From assembly GCF_002813635.1 (NCBI RefSeq), contig NZ_CP016382.1, positions 930,001 to 994,000 on the forward strand: a stretch of DNA of 64,000 nucleotides, written 5' to 3'. The position numbers were made by a program, and so were the translations under genes. The notes beneath the pieces were generated by a model that worked only from the letters and a program-made list of their open reading frames with translations, was not told the DNA's origin and made no database searches. Shown piece after piece: positions 7,925 through 16,581 of this stretch. This DNA comes from Spiribacter roseus. Lineage in GTDB: Bacteria; Pseudomonadota; Gammaproteobacteria; Nitrococcales; Nitrococcaceae. Each line of letters opens with the position of its first letter. Within the stretch, counting starts at the first letter, position 1.

Positions 7925-9153
7925 CGTCCCTCCGGCTGGTCCAGACCGAACCATGGGCGCAGACGAATCCCCAGGATTGAGCCCGCAAAAGCACAGGCAA
8001 ACCAGATCCAGCCATGAAGGCTGGCTGAGGCAATGCCACTGAACATCGCGCCGATGTTGCAGCCGAATCCCAGCCGGGCCCCATAACCCATGGACAGACC
8101 ACCGACGACCGCCGCCAGCATTGAGCGGCCACTGAGCGGTTTCTGGCTCGCCCGATTGAAGCGTCCCGCCAACCCGGCCGCCAGCATGGCCCCCAGGAGC
8201 AGCCCGAAGTTCATGACCGAGACCACATTAACGAGCAGGCTGTCCCGTAGCGCGAGGGCTGGGTAGTCCCATGTCCAGAATGACCACTGCGCCATGTCGA
8301 CACCGGTAGCCTGAAGGATCTTTGCGCCCCAGAGACCGAAGGCAAAGGTCACCCCCCATGGATAGCCGGCGACCAGAAGCGTTGCGAGATTCAGCACTGC
8401 CAGGGCGATTGCGCCCCAAAGCAACGGCCAGCCACCCTTGAACAGAGTCGTGACGGCACCGGTATCCCGAGGCGCCATCAGGGCACGGTCTACCGACCCA
8501 TGACGACGCCGCTCAAGCCAGAGCACTGCCGAGGCGAGTATTCCAATCACCGCGAGCTGCGTCCCGATGGTCGCGAAAACCCCCAGCCGTTCCGTTAGAT
8601 TGACGGGGTCAATACCCGGTCGCTCCAGCCACCAGGGAAGGTGCATGGTCCCGATCACCGATCCGACTACGAACATCAGCAGTGTGATCATCATGCGCAG
8701 ATTACCGGCTCCGACCGTAAATAACGTCCCTGAGCCGCAGCCGCCCCCGAGCTGCATTCCGAAGCCGAATAACAGCGAACCTACCACCAGCGAAACGCCG
8801 ACCGGCGCGAGTGTTCCACTGATGCCGGTCAACCCAAGACCCTCCGCCCAGCCGAGCACTGGAACGAACAGCACCGTCGCGATGGCCAGTAAAAGCAGCT
8901 GGGCCCGCAATCCACCGCTACGCCGGCGGGTGACCATATTCCGCCAGCCGGCCGTGAACCCGAATGCGGCGTGATACAGGGCGATGCCCAGACCCGCCCC
9001 GATGAGCAGTAACCACACACGGTCAGCGGGCGCCTCCAGGGCGATCAGACCTGCCATCACGGCAAGCCCCGTGAGCGCCGTCGTGACGATGAACCGATCG
9101 ATCGGCCGGGCGGTCGCGGGGGCCGCGGCGGCCACAGCGGCATTCCCCATCAT
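7921..9153 (-). CDS. YeeE/YedE family (TsuA-like) sulfur transporter
   Basis: 410 aa with about nine or more membrane segments. It carries the paired family signatures with conserved Cys: GGGCGSGTLF in the first half and GFGCNIGAMFSGIAS near the C-terminus. The characterised relative TsuA imports thiosulfate through such Cys residues. It starts one base into the stop of the upstream sulfurtransferase gene and is coupled to the small Cys-rich membrane protein. The operon probably imports and processes thiosulfate or a related sulfane-sulfur compound. The exact substrate is inferred. Confidence 0.85.
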   Translation of the reverse strand: MMGNAAVAAAAPATARPIDRFIVTTALTGLAVMAGLIALEAPADRVWLLLIGAGLGIALYHAAFGFTAGWRNMVTRRRSGGLRAQLLLLAIATVLFVPVLGWAEGLGLTGISGTLAPVGVSLVVGSLLFGFGMQLGGGCGSGTLFTVGAGNLRMMITLLMFVVGSVIGTMHLPWWLERPGIDPVNLTERLGVFATIGTQLAVIGILASAVLWLERRRHGSVDRALMAPRDTGAVTTLFKGGWPLLWGAIALAVLNLATLLVAGYPWGVTFAFGLWGAKILQATGVDMAQWSFWTWDYPALALRDSLLVNVVSVMNFGLLLGAMLAAGLAGRFNRASQKPLSGRSMLAAVVGGLSMGYGARLGFGCNIGAMFSGIASASLHGWIWFACAFAGSILGIRLRPWFGLDQPEGR

Positions 9154-10109
9154 CAGCCTCCGAAGAATTCGAGGATCCGCGCGAGACCGCGCTTGGCAAC
9201 GTCGACCGGGCGGGATTCACTTGCGGTCCAGGCGACCATGGAGCCGTCGTAAAGGCCCACATCGTCGATGCCGCGGACTTCCGACAGGGCAAACCAGGTC
9301 GTCGTTGCCCAATGACCGGTGTTGCAGAACGACACGGGGCGGCGGCCTTCTGCGAGGGTGTCCGCATCGATAGCGCTGTTGACGCTTGCCGGGTCGAAGC
9401 GCCAGACCTCCTCCTCACGGATGAAATCTTTGTGGGGCAGATTGATGGCCCCGGGAATGGTGCCAGCAACGCGCGCACCGGGATGCTGACGATCGCCCTC
9501 GAAGAATTCCGCAGGGCGGGCATCGATCAGCTGCAGACCTCGATCATCAGCTTGTTCGACATCGGCTGTGGTGACGATCATGTCAGTCTGCAGGTCGGCG
9601 TTGAATTCTCCCGGAGCGACCGAAACAACTCCATCGGCGGTCCCATGACCTGCTTCGAGCCATCCCTGGTAACCGCCATTGAGTATGGTCACCTGCTCAT
9701 GACCAAGCGCCTTGAAGGTCCAGTAAACCCTTGCCGCACTGCCGAAGTCAGTCGCGCCGGTACCGGCCGGAACGATCACCACGGTGTCCGCATTGTCGAC
9801 TCCAAATCCTTCAATCAAGCCCTCGAGCTGTTCCACGGGCGGCAGCTGGCCGGTTACATCCTCCTGCTCCGCGCGCCAGGGATGTCGTGTATAACCCGCA
9901 TCCACGGCGCCGGGGATATGCCCTTCGCTGAACGCCACACGGTTACCGTCATCGATGGGACTGCGCACATCGAGAATTGCGACATCATCCTGGTCGAGCC
10001 TGTCCGCGAGCCACGCAGGATCCACCAGCGATGGCACGCTGGCGAGCGCGGGCGCCGCGGTTATCAGAGCGCCAAGGGCGACACCCGGAACAGATAGACG
10101 AGTCAACAT
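9153..10109 (-). CDS. Periplasmic two-domain rhodanese-like sulfurtransferase
   Basis: 318 aa with an N-terminal signal peptide (hydrophobic to about residue 23) and two rhodanese domains. The second has the active-site loop FCNTGHW with C262; the equivalent place in the first lacks a Cys (IVPAGTG), as usual for tandem rhodaneses. It would transfer sulfane sulfur from thiosulfate or a persulfide to an acceptor. AAGGAG precedes ATG 10109. It is the first gene of the operon with the YeeE-type transporter, suggesting sulfur delivery at the outer face of the membrane. Confidence 0.87.
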   Translation of the reverse strand: MLTRLSVPGVALGALITAAPALASVPSLVDPAWLADRLDQDDVAILDVRSPIDDGNRVAFSEGHIPGAVDAGYTRHPWRAEQEDVTGQLPPVEQLEGLIEGFGVDNADTVVIVPAGTGATDFGSAARVYWTFKALGHEQVTILNGGYQGWLEAGHGTADGVVSVAPGEFNADLQTDMIVTTADVEQADDRGLQLIDARPAEFFEGDRQHPGARVAGTIPGAINLPHKDFIREEEVWRFDPASVNSAIDADTLAEGRRPVSFCNTGHWATTTWFALSEVRGIDDVGLYDGSMVAWTASESRPVDVAKRGLARILEFFGG

Positions 10110-10145
10110 TGTCTGTACTCCTTCGATGGATTTCGAACCCGCGCC

Positions 10146-10174
10146 ATTAGAGTATGTTGATCTGATATTTACAA
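10146..10174 (-). promoter_or_regulatory. Candidate sigma-70 promoter for the sulfur operon
   Basis: On the minus strand TTGTAA (10174-10169) and TCTAAT (10151-10146) are separated by 17 nt in an AT-rich spacer. Transcription would start near 10139, about 30 nt before the sulfurtransferase ATG. Confidence 0.5.
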
Positions 10175-10202
10175 TTGCCTTTTAATATTTATTTGTTATA
10201 CC
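10175..10202 (+). promoter_or_regulatory. Candidate sigma-70 promoter for the SDR gene
   Basis: TTGCCT (10175-10180) and TATACC (10197-10202) are 16 nt apart. It lies back to back with the divergent sulfur-operon promoter, so one bound protein could affect both. Two near-identical ATATTTA stretches fall in this spacer. Confidence 0.4.
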
Positions 10203-10284
10203 GCGAGTCAGATAGGTTCTATGGCAACCCCCCGGCATTCCTCACTGATACGCTACTGGCTTGTATTGGCATCTGGAGCATCCC

Positions 10285-10995
10285 ATGAATAACGTCCAGC
10301 CTGTCTGCGTGATCAACGGGGTCGGACCGGGTAACGGCGCGGCATTCGCCCGCCGTTTCGCTGCGGCCGGCTACCGTGTCGCGCTGATCGCCCGGTCGGC
10401 GGATTTCTGTGACTCGCTGGCCGCGGAGATCGGCGACAGCGCGCACGCCTATCAATGCGATATCGGCGATCCCACCGGGGTCAGCGAGACCTTTGCCCGG
10501 ATCCGCGAAGCACTCGGCCCGGTGGAGGTGCTGCTGCACAACGCCGGTGCCGGCATCTGGGGTGACTTCGAGTCACTCGAACTCTCGGCGTTCGAGCAAT
10601 CCTGGCGAGTCAATACACTCGGTCTGGTGGCAGCTGCGCGCGCTGTCGCACCGGACATGCGCCGTGCCGGTCACGGCAGCATCGTCGTCACCGGCGCCAC
10701 CGCATCACGCCGGGGTGCGGCAAAGACCGCCGCGTTCGCGAGCGCAAAAGGGGCCCAGCGCAATCTCACTGAGTCACTGGCCAAGCAGCTATGGCCCGAC
10801 GGAATCCACGTCTCCACCATCATGATCGACGGCATCGTGGATCTGCCGCGCACCCGGGAACGCCTGCCCGACAAGCCCGATACGTTTTTCCTTGATCCGA
10901 ATGATGTCGCGGAAACGGCATACTGGCTCGTCCAGCAACCGCGCTCGGCATGGTCATTCGAGGTGGAAGCCCGGCCCTTCGGCGAGTCCTGGTAG
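10285..10995 (+). CDS. SDR-family oxidoreductase with Phe at the catalytic Tyr
   Basis: 236 aa from ATG 10285, with TGGAG 8 nt upstream. It has the short-chain dehydrogenase layout: a variant nucleotide motif (INGVGPGNGAAFARRF), HNAGAG, and an active-site region FASAK where F151 replaces the usual Tyr four residues before K155. Such Tyr-to-Phe members occur in an atypical SDR group of unknown reaction. The gene stands alone between the sulfur operon and sufE. Substrate unknown. Confidence 0.8.
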   Translation: MNNVQPVCVINGVGPGNGAAFARRFAAAGYRVALIARSADFCDSLAAEIGDSAHAYQCDIGDPTGVSETFARIREALGPVEVLLHNAGAGIWGDFESLELSAFEQSWRVNTLGLVAAARAVAPDMRRAGHGSIVVTGATASRRGAAKTAAFASAKGAQRNLTESLAKQLWPDGIHVSTIMIDGIVDLPRTRERLPDKPDTFFLDPNDVAETAYWLVQQPRSAWSFEVEARPFGESW

Positions 10996-11066
10996 GCGAT
11001 GGCAGCGTTCATGGACGCGATTCATGGATGTTATCGTATACCTATCAATGATTGGAGGAATCAGCC

Positions 11067-11504
11067 ATGGATCTGCAGCGCCTCATCGATACGTTCAACT
11101 TCCTCGACAACTGGGAAGATCGTTATCGCCTGTTGATCGACATGGGTCGCGAGTTACCGGAACTGCCCGACGAGGCACGCACCGAAGCCAACCGCGTCGA
11201 TGGCTGCACCAGTAATGTCTGGCTCGAGACGACGATAAGTAACGAGCACCCGCCGCGGATGTTCTTCACTGCCGACAGCGACGCCTTCATCGTCAAGGGA
11301 CTGGTCGCCATCCTGCTCAAGGCCTACTCGGGGAAGACGCCTCAGGAAATCCTCAACACCGACATCGAGTCGCTCTTTGATGACCTGGGGCTCTCGCAGC
11401 AGCTGACCGCCAATCGCCGCGACGGCTTTGTCGCGATGGTCAAACAGGTCCGCAACCGCGCCCAGGCCGTCCAGGCTGACGAGACCGCGGGCGCGCCGGG
11501 TTAG
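11067..11504 (+). CDS. sufE: SufE-like sulfur acceptor protein
   Basis: 145 aa from ATG 11067, which has TTGGAGGAA just upstream; the alternative TTG at 11052 would lie inside that site. It matches SufE/CsdE: NWEDRYRLLIDMGRELPELP, then VDGCTSNVW with the persulfide-carrying C47. SufE takes sulfur from a cysteine desulfurase for Fe-S cluster assembly. No sufS or csdA is adjacent, so its partner is encoded elsewhere. Confidence 0.92.
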   Translation: MDLQRLIDTFNFLDNWEDRYRLLIDMGRELPELPDEARTEANRVDGCTSNVWLETTISNEHPPRMFFTADSDAFIVKGLVAILLKAYSGKTPQEILNTDIESLFDDLGLSQQLTANRRDGFVAMVKQVRNRAQAVQADETAGAPG

Positions 11505-11520
11505 GAGCCCGTCCGCAGGC

Positions 11521-12282
11521 TCAAGGCCGCAGGAAAGCGCCGGCGAAGTGCTCGGTCGACATGTCGATCAGGGCCTCGGCCATTGCCCCGGCAACGGCCT
11601 CGGCCGAGCGGGATTGGCCAGCGGCAAGCGCCTGGTCGAGGTAGTCAACATGCGGCAGACCGCAACGACGCGCTGCCTCAAGATGGGTGCGGATGCCCGG
11701 GGTATCCACCAATCCCGGCTGAAACAGTGCGACGTCGGGCTCCGTCACCGCCGACCGGGCGAACTCCATCGTCAGCTGCTCGAATAAGCGCGCCAGCGCC
11801 TTTTTGCTGATGCCGTAACTGCCAGTGCCCGGCTGGGGGCGATCGGCTATCCCGGCACCCACCATGAGCACCCGTGACGGATACGCCGCCCGCAGCAGCG
11901 GCAGCAGCCCCTGGGTGAGGGCGAGCGGTGCCGTGACATTGACTGCCAGCGCCTGGGCCAGGTCGTCGGGATCAATGCCCTCAATGCCGGTCGCCGGTTC
12001 CCCCACCCCAGCGTTGTGCACCAGATAACGCAGCCGCGCCCCGGTCGGCTCAAGGCGCTCGCCGAGCTTTGTGATCAGACGCTGGCGATCATCCCTGATG
12101 GCGATGTCGCCGGGCAGGACAAAACCCGTCGCGCCCTCCGGCAGTGACGCGCATGTGCGCTCGAGTGCATCGCGGCGCCGACCGATCAATGCCACCGAGA
12201 GCCCCCAGTCGGCGAGTTCGACGGCCAGCGCCGCGCCAATACCCGAGCCTGCCCCCGTGATGACGGCCACGTCAGTCGCCAT
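11521..12282 (-). CDS. SDR-family oxidoreductase
   Basis: 253 aa. Classical SDR nucleotide motif TGAGSGIG (residues 9-16), HNAG, and Y156-x3-K160 (YGISK). The usual catalytic Ser, 13 residues before the Tyr, appears to be Ala or Gly (VGAGIADRP), so catalysis may be altered. An excellent AAGGAGG site precedes the ATG. The gene is divergent from cysG across a 62-nt spacer that also holds the cysG sigma-54 promoter. Some relatives are sepiapterin-reductase-like; substrate not assignable. Confidence 0.82.
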   Translation of the reverse strand: MATDVAVITGAGSGIGAALAVELADWGLSVALIGRRRDALERTCASLPEGATGFVLPGDIAIRDDRQRLITKLGERLEPTGARLRYLVHNAGVGEPATGIEGIDPDDLAQALAVNVTAPLALTQGLLPLLRAAYPSRVLMVGAGIADRPQPGTGSYGISKKALARLFEQLTMEFARSAVTEPDVALFQPGLVDTPGIRTHLEAARRCGLPHVDYLDQALAAGQSRSAEAVAGAMAEALIDMSTEHFAGAFLRP

Positions 12283-12293
12283 GTCACCTCCTT

Positions 12294-12313
12294 ACGGCAC
12301 GAGTTTTGCAGAT
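12294..12313 (+). promoter_or_regulatory. Sigma-54 (-24/-12) promoter of cysG
   Basis: ACGGCACGAGTTTTGCAG: GG at 12296-12297 and GC at 12308-12309 with the required 10-nt spacing, matching GGCACG-N4-TTGCA. Transcription would start near 12320, about 25 nt before the cysG ATG. RpoN dependence fits nitrogen control of siroheme supply. No clear NtrC site was found upstream, within the divergent SDR gene. Confidence 0.7.
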
Positions 12314-12344
12314 TTTCGCTGTGAATCCTCGACGCGGAGATCCC

Positions 12345-13835
12345 ATGGACCAACTCCCCATTTTCATGAACCTTCAGGGTGAACGTTGTCTGGTCGTGGG
12401 CGGCAATGCCGTTGCCGCCCGCAAGGCAGAGCTTCTCAAAAAAGCCAACGCAGAAGTAACACTGGTCACCCGCCAGCTTGAGGGCGAAGCCCAGCGAATG
12501 GTTGCTGACGGCTATCTGGAATGGCATGACGCCTCATTCCAGCGCCGCTACCTGGACCACGTACGCCTGGTAATCGCTACCACGGACGACGAGGAGGAGG
12601 CGCGCCGCGTCTATAACGCCTGTGTCGAGCGGGGCATTCCCGTCAACGTTGCGGACGTCCCGTCGATGTGCACTTTCATTCTCCCCGGTATCGTCGACCG
12701 CAGTCCAATGACCATCGCGGTCTCCACCGGCGCACGATCGCCCGTTCTGGCTCGCCTGGTCAGGCGGCGACTGGAATCGCTCATCCCACCCTCGTACGGA
12801 CGCCTCACCCGGCTGCTCGAGAGATTTCGGGAAAAGGCCAAGCGGTGCATCGAGGGCGTTGATAATCGCCAGCGCTTCTGGGAAGCGGTTATTGAAGGGC
12901 CCATCGGAAACATGGCGATGGCAGGCCGTGAGGAACAGGCCGCTGCCGCGCTTGATGGGCGTCTCGAAAGCGGCATCACCGAACCGGATACCGGCGAAGT
13001 GTATTTAATTGGCGCCGGTCCGGGCGCCGTCGATTTGCTGACGAATCAGGCACAGCGTCTTCTAAGCTCCGCAGACATTGTCATCTATGACCGTCTGGTT
13101 TCACCGGCAATCGTCGACCTCGCCCGCCGCGAGGCCGAGCGCGTCTATGTGGGCAAAACCGCCGGACGACATGCCATGGACCAGCAGTCAATCAGCCGGC
13201 TGCTGGTCGATAAGGCCCGGCAGGGGTGCCGTGTGGCCCGACTGAAAGGCGGTGACCCTTTCATTTTTGGTCGTGGGGGCGAAGAGCTCGACGCCATCGT
13301 GGAAGCCGGCATCGACTTTCAGATTGCCCCGGGGGTGACCGCCGCCAGCGGCTGTGCGAGCTATGCGGGCATTCCACTCACCCATCGCGACCACGCCCAT
13401 TCGGTCCGGTTCATCACTGGCCATCGCCATAGCGGCGTGTTGCGACTGCCGTGGTCCGATTTAGCCCAGTGTTCAGACACATTGGTTTTCTACATGGGTC
13501 TCGGGAGCTTGCCTGAAATATGCGCAGGCCTGGTTGAACACGGCCGCAAGCCAGCCACTCCTGCCGTTGTGATCGAGCAGGGGACAACAGCCAACCAGCG
13601 AGTGATCCGCGCCACGCTGGCGGATCTTGATCAACACGTGGCAGACGTCCGCCCCCCTGCCCTATTGATCGTCGGCGAAGTTGCACATCTGTCGAGACGC
13701 TTTGCCTGGTTCGCCGGCGACCGGGAGCAATCAGCTTTCATGCCCGGTTACTGCATCGACGGCCGAGGCCCGCATGACCCCACACAGGCGAGGATTGGAC
13801 TCCATGATGACGAAGATTCAACCACAGCCGTTTGA
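12345..13835 (+). CDS. cysG: Siroheme synthase (multifunctional CysG)
   Basis: 496 aa from ATG 12345 (MDQLPIFMNLQ), which aligns with the start of E. coli CysG; the frame extends upstream to 12306 but that would overrun the sigma-54 promoter. The N-terminal half (VVGGNAVAARKAELL; residues 1 to about 200) is the NAD-dependent precorrin-2 dehydrogenase/ferrochelatase. The C-terminal half (VYLIGAGPGAVDLLT, VYVGK, LKGGDPFIFGRGGEE) is uroporphyrinogen-III methyltransferase. It makes siroheme, the NirA cofactor encoded 2 kb downstream. A tail of about 30 aa extends beyond the usual end and overlaps the next gene by 32 nt. Confidence 0.95.
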   Translation: MDQLPIFMNLQGERCLVVGGNAVAARKAELLKKANAEVTLVTRQLEGEAQRMVADGYLEWHDASFQRRYLDHVRLVIATTDDEEEARRVYNACVERGIPVNVADVPSMCTFILPGIVDRSPMTIAVSTGARSPVLARLVRRRLESLIPPSYGRLTRLLERFREKAKRCIEGVDNRQRFWEAVIEGPIGNMAMAGREEQAAAALDGRLESGITEPDTGEVYLIGAGPGAVDLLTNQAQRLLSSADIVIYDRLVSPAIVDLARREAERVYVGKTAGRHAMDQQSISRLLVDKARQGCRVARLKGGDPFIFGRGGEELDAIVEAGIDFQIAPGVTAASGCASYAGIPLTHRDHAHSVRFITGHRHSGVLRLPWSDLAQCSDTLVFYMGLGSLPEICAGLVEHGRKPATPAVVIEQGTTANQRVIRATLADLDQHVADVRPPALLIVGEVAHLSRRFAWFAGDREQSAFMPGYCIDGRGPHDPTQARIGLHDDEDSTTAV

Positions 13836-14640
13836 AGGCTACCGGATCGCCATTCTCGAGACACGGCAGGCCACAGAGCTGGCAGGGCTTCTCGAGCGTC
13901 GGGGTGCCGTTGTCGAGTATTGCGCGCTGATTGGGATCAAACCGACACCCGATACGGACCGGGTCGATAGGTGGCTCAAACGGTTCATCAACGATCACGC
14001 AATCAACGATCTGGTGATCCTCACGGGAGAGGCCATTCGCCGACTCCATGATCGTGCCCAGCTGATCGGCATGGATACCGCACTGCGCGACCGTCTCGCC
14101 GCAGTCAATCTGCTCACGCGCGGGCCAAAGCCTGGGCGCGCCCTGCGTCAGTGGGGCCTTTCGGAAACCACCCGGAGCGACACACCGACCACCGATGGAG
14201 TAATCCGGACTCTGACTGCCCAGGGCGTCAGATCAAGTGCCGTCGGCCTCGCTTTATACGGCACCGAACCCAATCTGCCCCTTCAGAACGCCATTAAGGC
14301 CCTCGGCGCTGAGCCGGTTCCCGTCTGGCCCTATGTCTACACCGACCACAATGACGAGTACCGCGCGAAGGCCCTCGTAGGGCGCATTATCAGCGGCGAA
14401 GTCGATGCCATCATTTTCTCGACAAAGCGCCAGGCAGACGTGCTGATGCAGATCAGTCAGGCACAGGGCGCGGAGCAATCCCTCCGGGACGCCCTCGCCG
14501 CCATGACCGTCGGAGCGATGGGGCCGGTTGTCGAGAACAAGCTCCGCTCACTCGCGATCCATGTCGATGCCGCACCGGCCGGGCGATATTTCATGCGGCC
14601 ATTGACTGATGCGCTCGCGCGCGCGATGGCCGCTCAGTGA
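13804..14640 (+). CDS. Uroporphyrinogen-III synthase-like protein (HemD family)
   Basis: 278 aa from ATG 13804 or 13807, overlapping the end of cysG by 32 nt. The opening YRIAILETRQATELAGLLERRGA and the later IFSTKRQADVLM segment fit the HemD fold of two Rossmann-like lobes. HemD cyclises hydroxymethylbilane to uroporphyrinogen III, the substrate of CysG. A second, cluster-linked HemD copy is common in nitrate/nitrite assimilation loci. Activity is inferred because HemD sequences are poorly conserved. Confidence 0.8.
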   Translation: MMTKIQPQPFEGYRIAILETRQATELAGLLERRGAVVEYCALIGIKPTPDTDRVDRWLKRFINDHAINDLVILTGEAIRRLHDRAQLIGMDTALRDRLAAVNLLTRGPKPGRALRQWGLSETTRSDTPTTDGVIRTLTAQGVRSSAVGLALYGTEPNLPLQNAIKALGAEPVPVWPYVYTDHNDEYRAKALVGRIISGEVDAIIFSTKRQADVLMQISQAQGAEQSLRDALAAMTVGAMGPVVENKLRSLAIHVDAAPAGRYFMRPLTDALARAMAAQ

Positions 14641-14656
14641 ACCAATCTGGAAGTCG

Positions 14657-14685
14657 TGGTGCAGCAACTGCACCAACGTTGGTCA
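14657..14685 (+). promoter_or_regulatory. Overlapping palindromes, NtrC-like enhancer upstream of nirA
   Basis: TGGTGCAG-CAA-CTGCACCA (14657-14675) is followed by ACCAACGTTGGT (14672-14683), a 12-bp perfect palindrome. The stretch TGCACCAACGTTGGTCA (14669-14685) resembles the NtrC site type TGCACCA-N3-TGGTGCA, strong in its left half. It is centred about 84 nt upstream of the predicted start of the sigma-54 promoter, a normal enhancer distance. The same bases could also fold in any read-through RNA from hemD. Confidence 0.5.
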
Positions 14686-14734
14686 GAGTGGCGTGCTGCG
14701 GACTTCTCAACCGCGACAATATCCGACGTACTGG

Positions 14735-14752
14735 TTGGCACGAATCATGCCC
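14735..14752 (+). promoter_or_regulatory. Sigma-54 (-24/-12) promoter of nirA
   Basis: TTGGCACGAATCATGCCC has GG (14737-14738) and GC (14749-14750) 10 nt apart and matches TGGCACG-N4-TTGC except one base. Predicted start near 14761, 27 nt before the nirA ATG. With the NtrC-like site upstream it implies induction under nitrogen limitation. Confidence 0.75.
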
Positions 14753-14787
14753 TACCCCGGGCAAGGCCACGCAATGGAGCGTCGACG

Positions 14788-16560
14788 ATGAGTGATCAGC
14801 CGCTCTTCTCTCAATTGACCGACGAGCAGCGCGAGTACCTCAAAGGTTTCGCTTCCGGGGTTGATGCCCGCCGTGAAAAGGCGGGACTGGCAAAGCTGTT
14901 CGAGCCAAATGCAGACGCGGCGGGGACGCGGGTTCATAACCACCCGGACGCGCTTCAGCTCGACGCGCAGGAACGTGCCGAGGCGGCTGGTGAGAAACTC
15001 GTCCCCGAGGAGATCGCCAAGCGCGATGCACCGCCACTGGATATGTGGCCCACGATTCGAGCCAATGCCGCCGAGGGGACCGTGCCGAAGGGCACCGAGG
15101 TGTTCCGTTATAAGTATCACGGTCTGTTTTATACGGCGCCTAATCAGGATGCTTTCATGTGCCGCTTGCGGGCACCCAATGGCCACTTCACCGGCAGGCA
15201 GGCCATGGGTATCGCGGACGTCGCCGACGAGCATGCCGGCGGTTACGCCCACGTCACCACCCGCGCCAATCTCCAGATCCGCGAAATCGGTCCTCACAGC
15301 ACTGATCAGGTGCTTTTGAGGCTGCAGGAGCTGGGCATCATCACGCGGGGCGCCGGTGCCGACAACGTCCGCAACATCACCGGAGATCCGCTTGCCGGGA
15401 TCGACCCACAGGCGTACTTCAACACCCGGCCGCTATGCCGCGAGATGCACTACCACCTGATCAACACCCGTGCGCTTTACGGGTTACCACGAAAGTTCAA
15501 CATCGCCTTCAATGGCGGCGGACTGGTCCGAGGGGTTTCGGACACCAACGACATCGATTTCAGTGCCGTCATCAAGCCGGACGGCGACGTCGGGTTTCAA
15601 GTGGGCATTGGCGGCATTCCCGGACACGATGCCTTTGCCAGGGCCACCTCATGGGTCGTAACACCGGAGCAGTGTGTGCCGGTGGCCGACGCCATCCTAC
15701 GCGCATACGCCGGTCGCGGCTGTCGCAGCGATCGCAAAAAGGCACGCATGAAGTACGTGCTCGACGAGATGGGCGATGACGCGTTCATGGATGCCGTACT
15801 TGGTCTGCTGGCCTTCCAGCCCGATCAGTTCGAACCCGACGATCTCAGGATACCCCCTCACCCCAGCCCGGATGCCCATGTCGGTGTCCACGCCCAGAAC
15901 GACGGCGCACACCATTGGATTGGCGTTTGGACGCCTTTCGGCTATTGCAGCAGCGACCAGCTAAGGGGACTTGGCCGGATTGCTGACGCGGAAGGCGATG
16001 GGCTGGTCCGGCTCACGGTATGGCAGAACGCGATGATCGGCGGCATTCCCACAGAGCGCCTCGAGGCCGTCAAAGCAGCACTGGCGGGCCTCGGACTCGA
16101 GTATGACGTATCCACATTCCGTGCCGGCATGGTGGCCTGCACTGGCAACGTCGGATGCAAGTTCTCCAATACCAACACCAAAAGGGATGCGGGAGCACTG
16201 GCCGACTATCTCGAGAAACACCTGAAACTGGACTATCCGCTCAACATTCATGTCACGGGATGCCCCAACTCCTGTGCGCAGCACAAGGTGGCGGATATCG
16301 GGTTACTGGGTACCAAGGTTGAGCCTGAGGACGAGGATGACGAGCCGCTCGAGGGCTATCACCTTTATGTCGGCGGCGGCGTGGGTGAGAAACGCGGTCT
16401 GGGCGAAAAGATCACCGGTCCGCTGACCACCGACAGTGTCATTCCGCTGATCGCCGACGTGCTGAATGTCTATCACGACAGCCGACTCGGCCCTCACGAG
16501 TCGTTCCGGGACTTTGTGGGCCGCAGTGGGACGGCGGTTTTCGCTGCGGCCGTCAAATAA
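14788..16560 (+). CDS. nirA: Assimilatory nitrite reductase, siroheme/4Fe-4S (NirA family)
   Basis: 590 aa from ATG 14788, with TGGAG upstream; the frame continues to 14656 but that would include the promoter. It has the duplicated nitrite/sulfite reductase layout, with siroheme-4Fe-4S ligands C451, C457, C492 and C496 (C-x5-C-x34-C-x3-C; ACTGNVGCKFS and GCPNSCAQH). It would reduce nitrite to ammonium in six electron steps. The neighbours supply siroheme (cysG, hemD) and probably electrons (next gene). Sulfite reductase is the alternative, but cyanase, the FocA/NirC channel and sigma-54 control favour nitrite. Confidence 0.87.
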   Translation: MSDQPLFSQLTDEQREYLKGFASGVDARREKAGLAKLFEPNADAAGTRVHNHPDALQLDAQERAEAAGEKLVPEEIAKRDAPPLDMWPTIRANAAEGTVPKGTEVFRYKYHGLFYTAPNQDAFMCRLRAPNGHFTGRQAMGIADVADEHAGGYAHVTTRANLQIREIGPHSTDQVLLRLQELGIITRGAGADNVRNITGDPLAGIDPQAYFNTRPLCREMHYHLINTRALYGLPRKFNIAFNGGGLVRGVSDTNDIDFSAVIKPDGDVGFQVGIGGIPGHDAFARATSWVVTPEQCVPVADAILRAYAGRGCRSDRKKARMKYVLDEMGDDAFMDAVLGLLAFQPDQFEPDDLRIPPHPSPDAHVGVHAQNDGAHHWIGVWTPFGYCSSDQLRGLGRIADAEGDGLVRLTVWQNAMIGGIPTERLEAVKAALAGLGLEYDVSTFRAGMVACTGNVGCKFSNTNTKRDAGALADYLEKHLKLDYPLNIHVTGCPNSCAQHKVADIGLLGTKVEPEDEDDEPLEGYHLYVGGGVGEKRGLGEKITGPLTTDSVIPLIADVLNVYHDSRLGPHESFRDFVGRSGTAVFAAAVK

Positions 16561-16581
16561 AAGCTGGATAGGAATACTGGA

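Noticed and set aside
14657..14675. TGGTGCAGCAACTGCACCA as a full NtrC site by itself
   Set aside because: Its half-sites point the opposite way round from TGCACCA-N3-TGGTGCA. Only the right half plus the next palindrome gives the proper arrangement.
14656..14787. Earlier start for NirA
   Set aside because: It would translate through the sigma-54 promoter and palindromes. ATG 14788 has a ribosome site and the family-like N-terminus.
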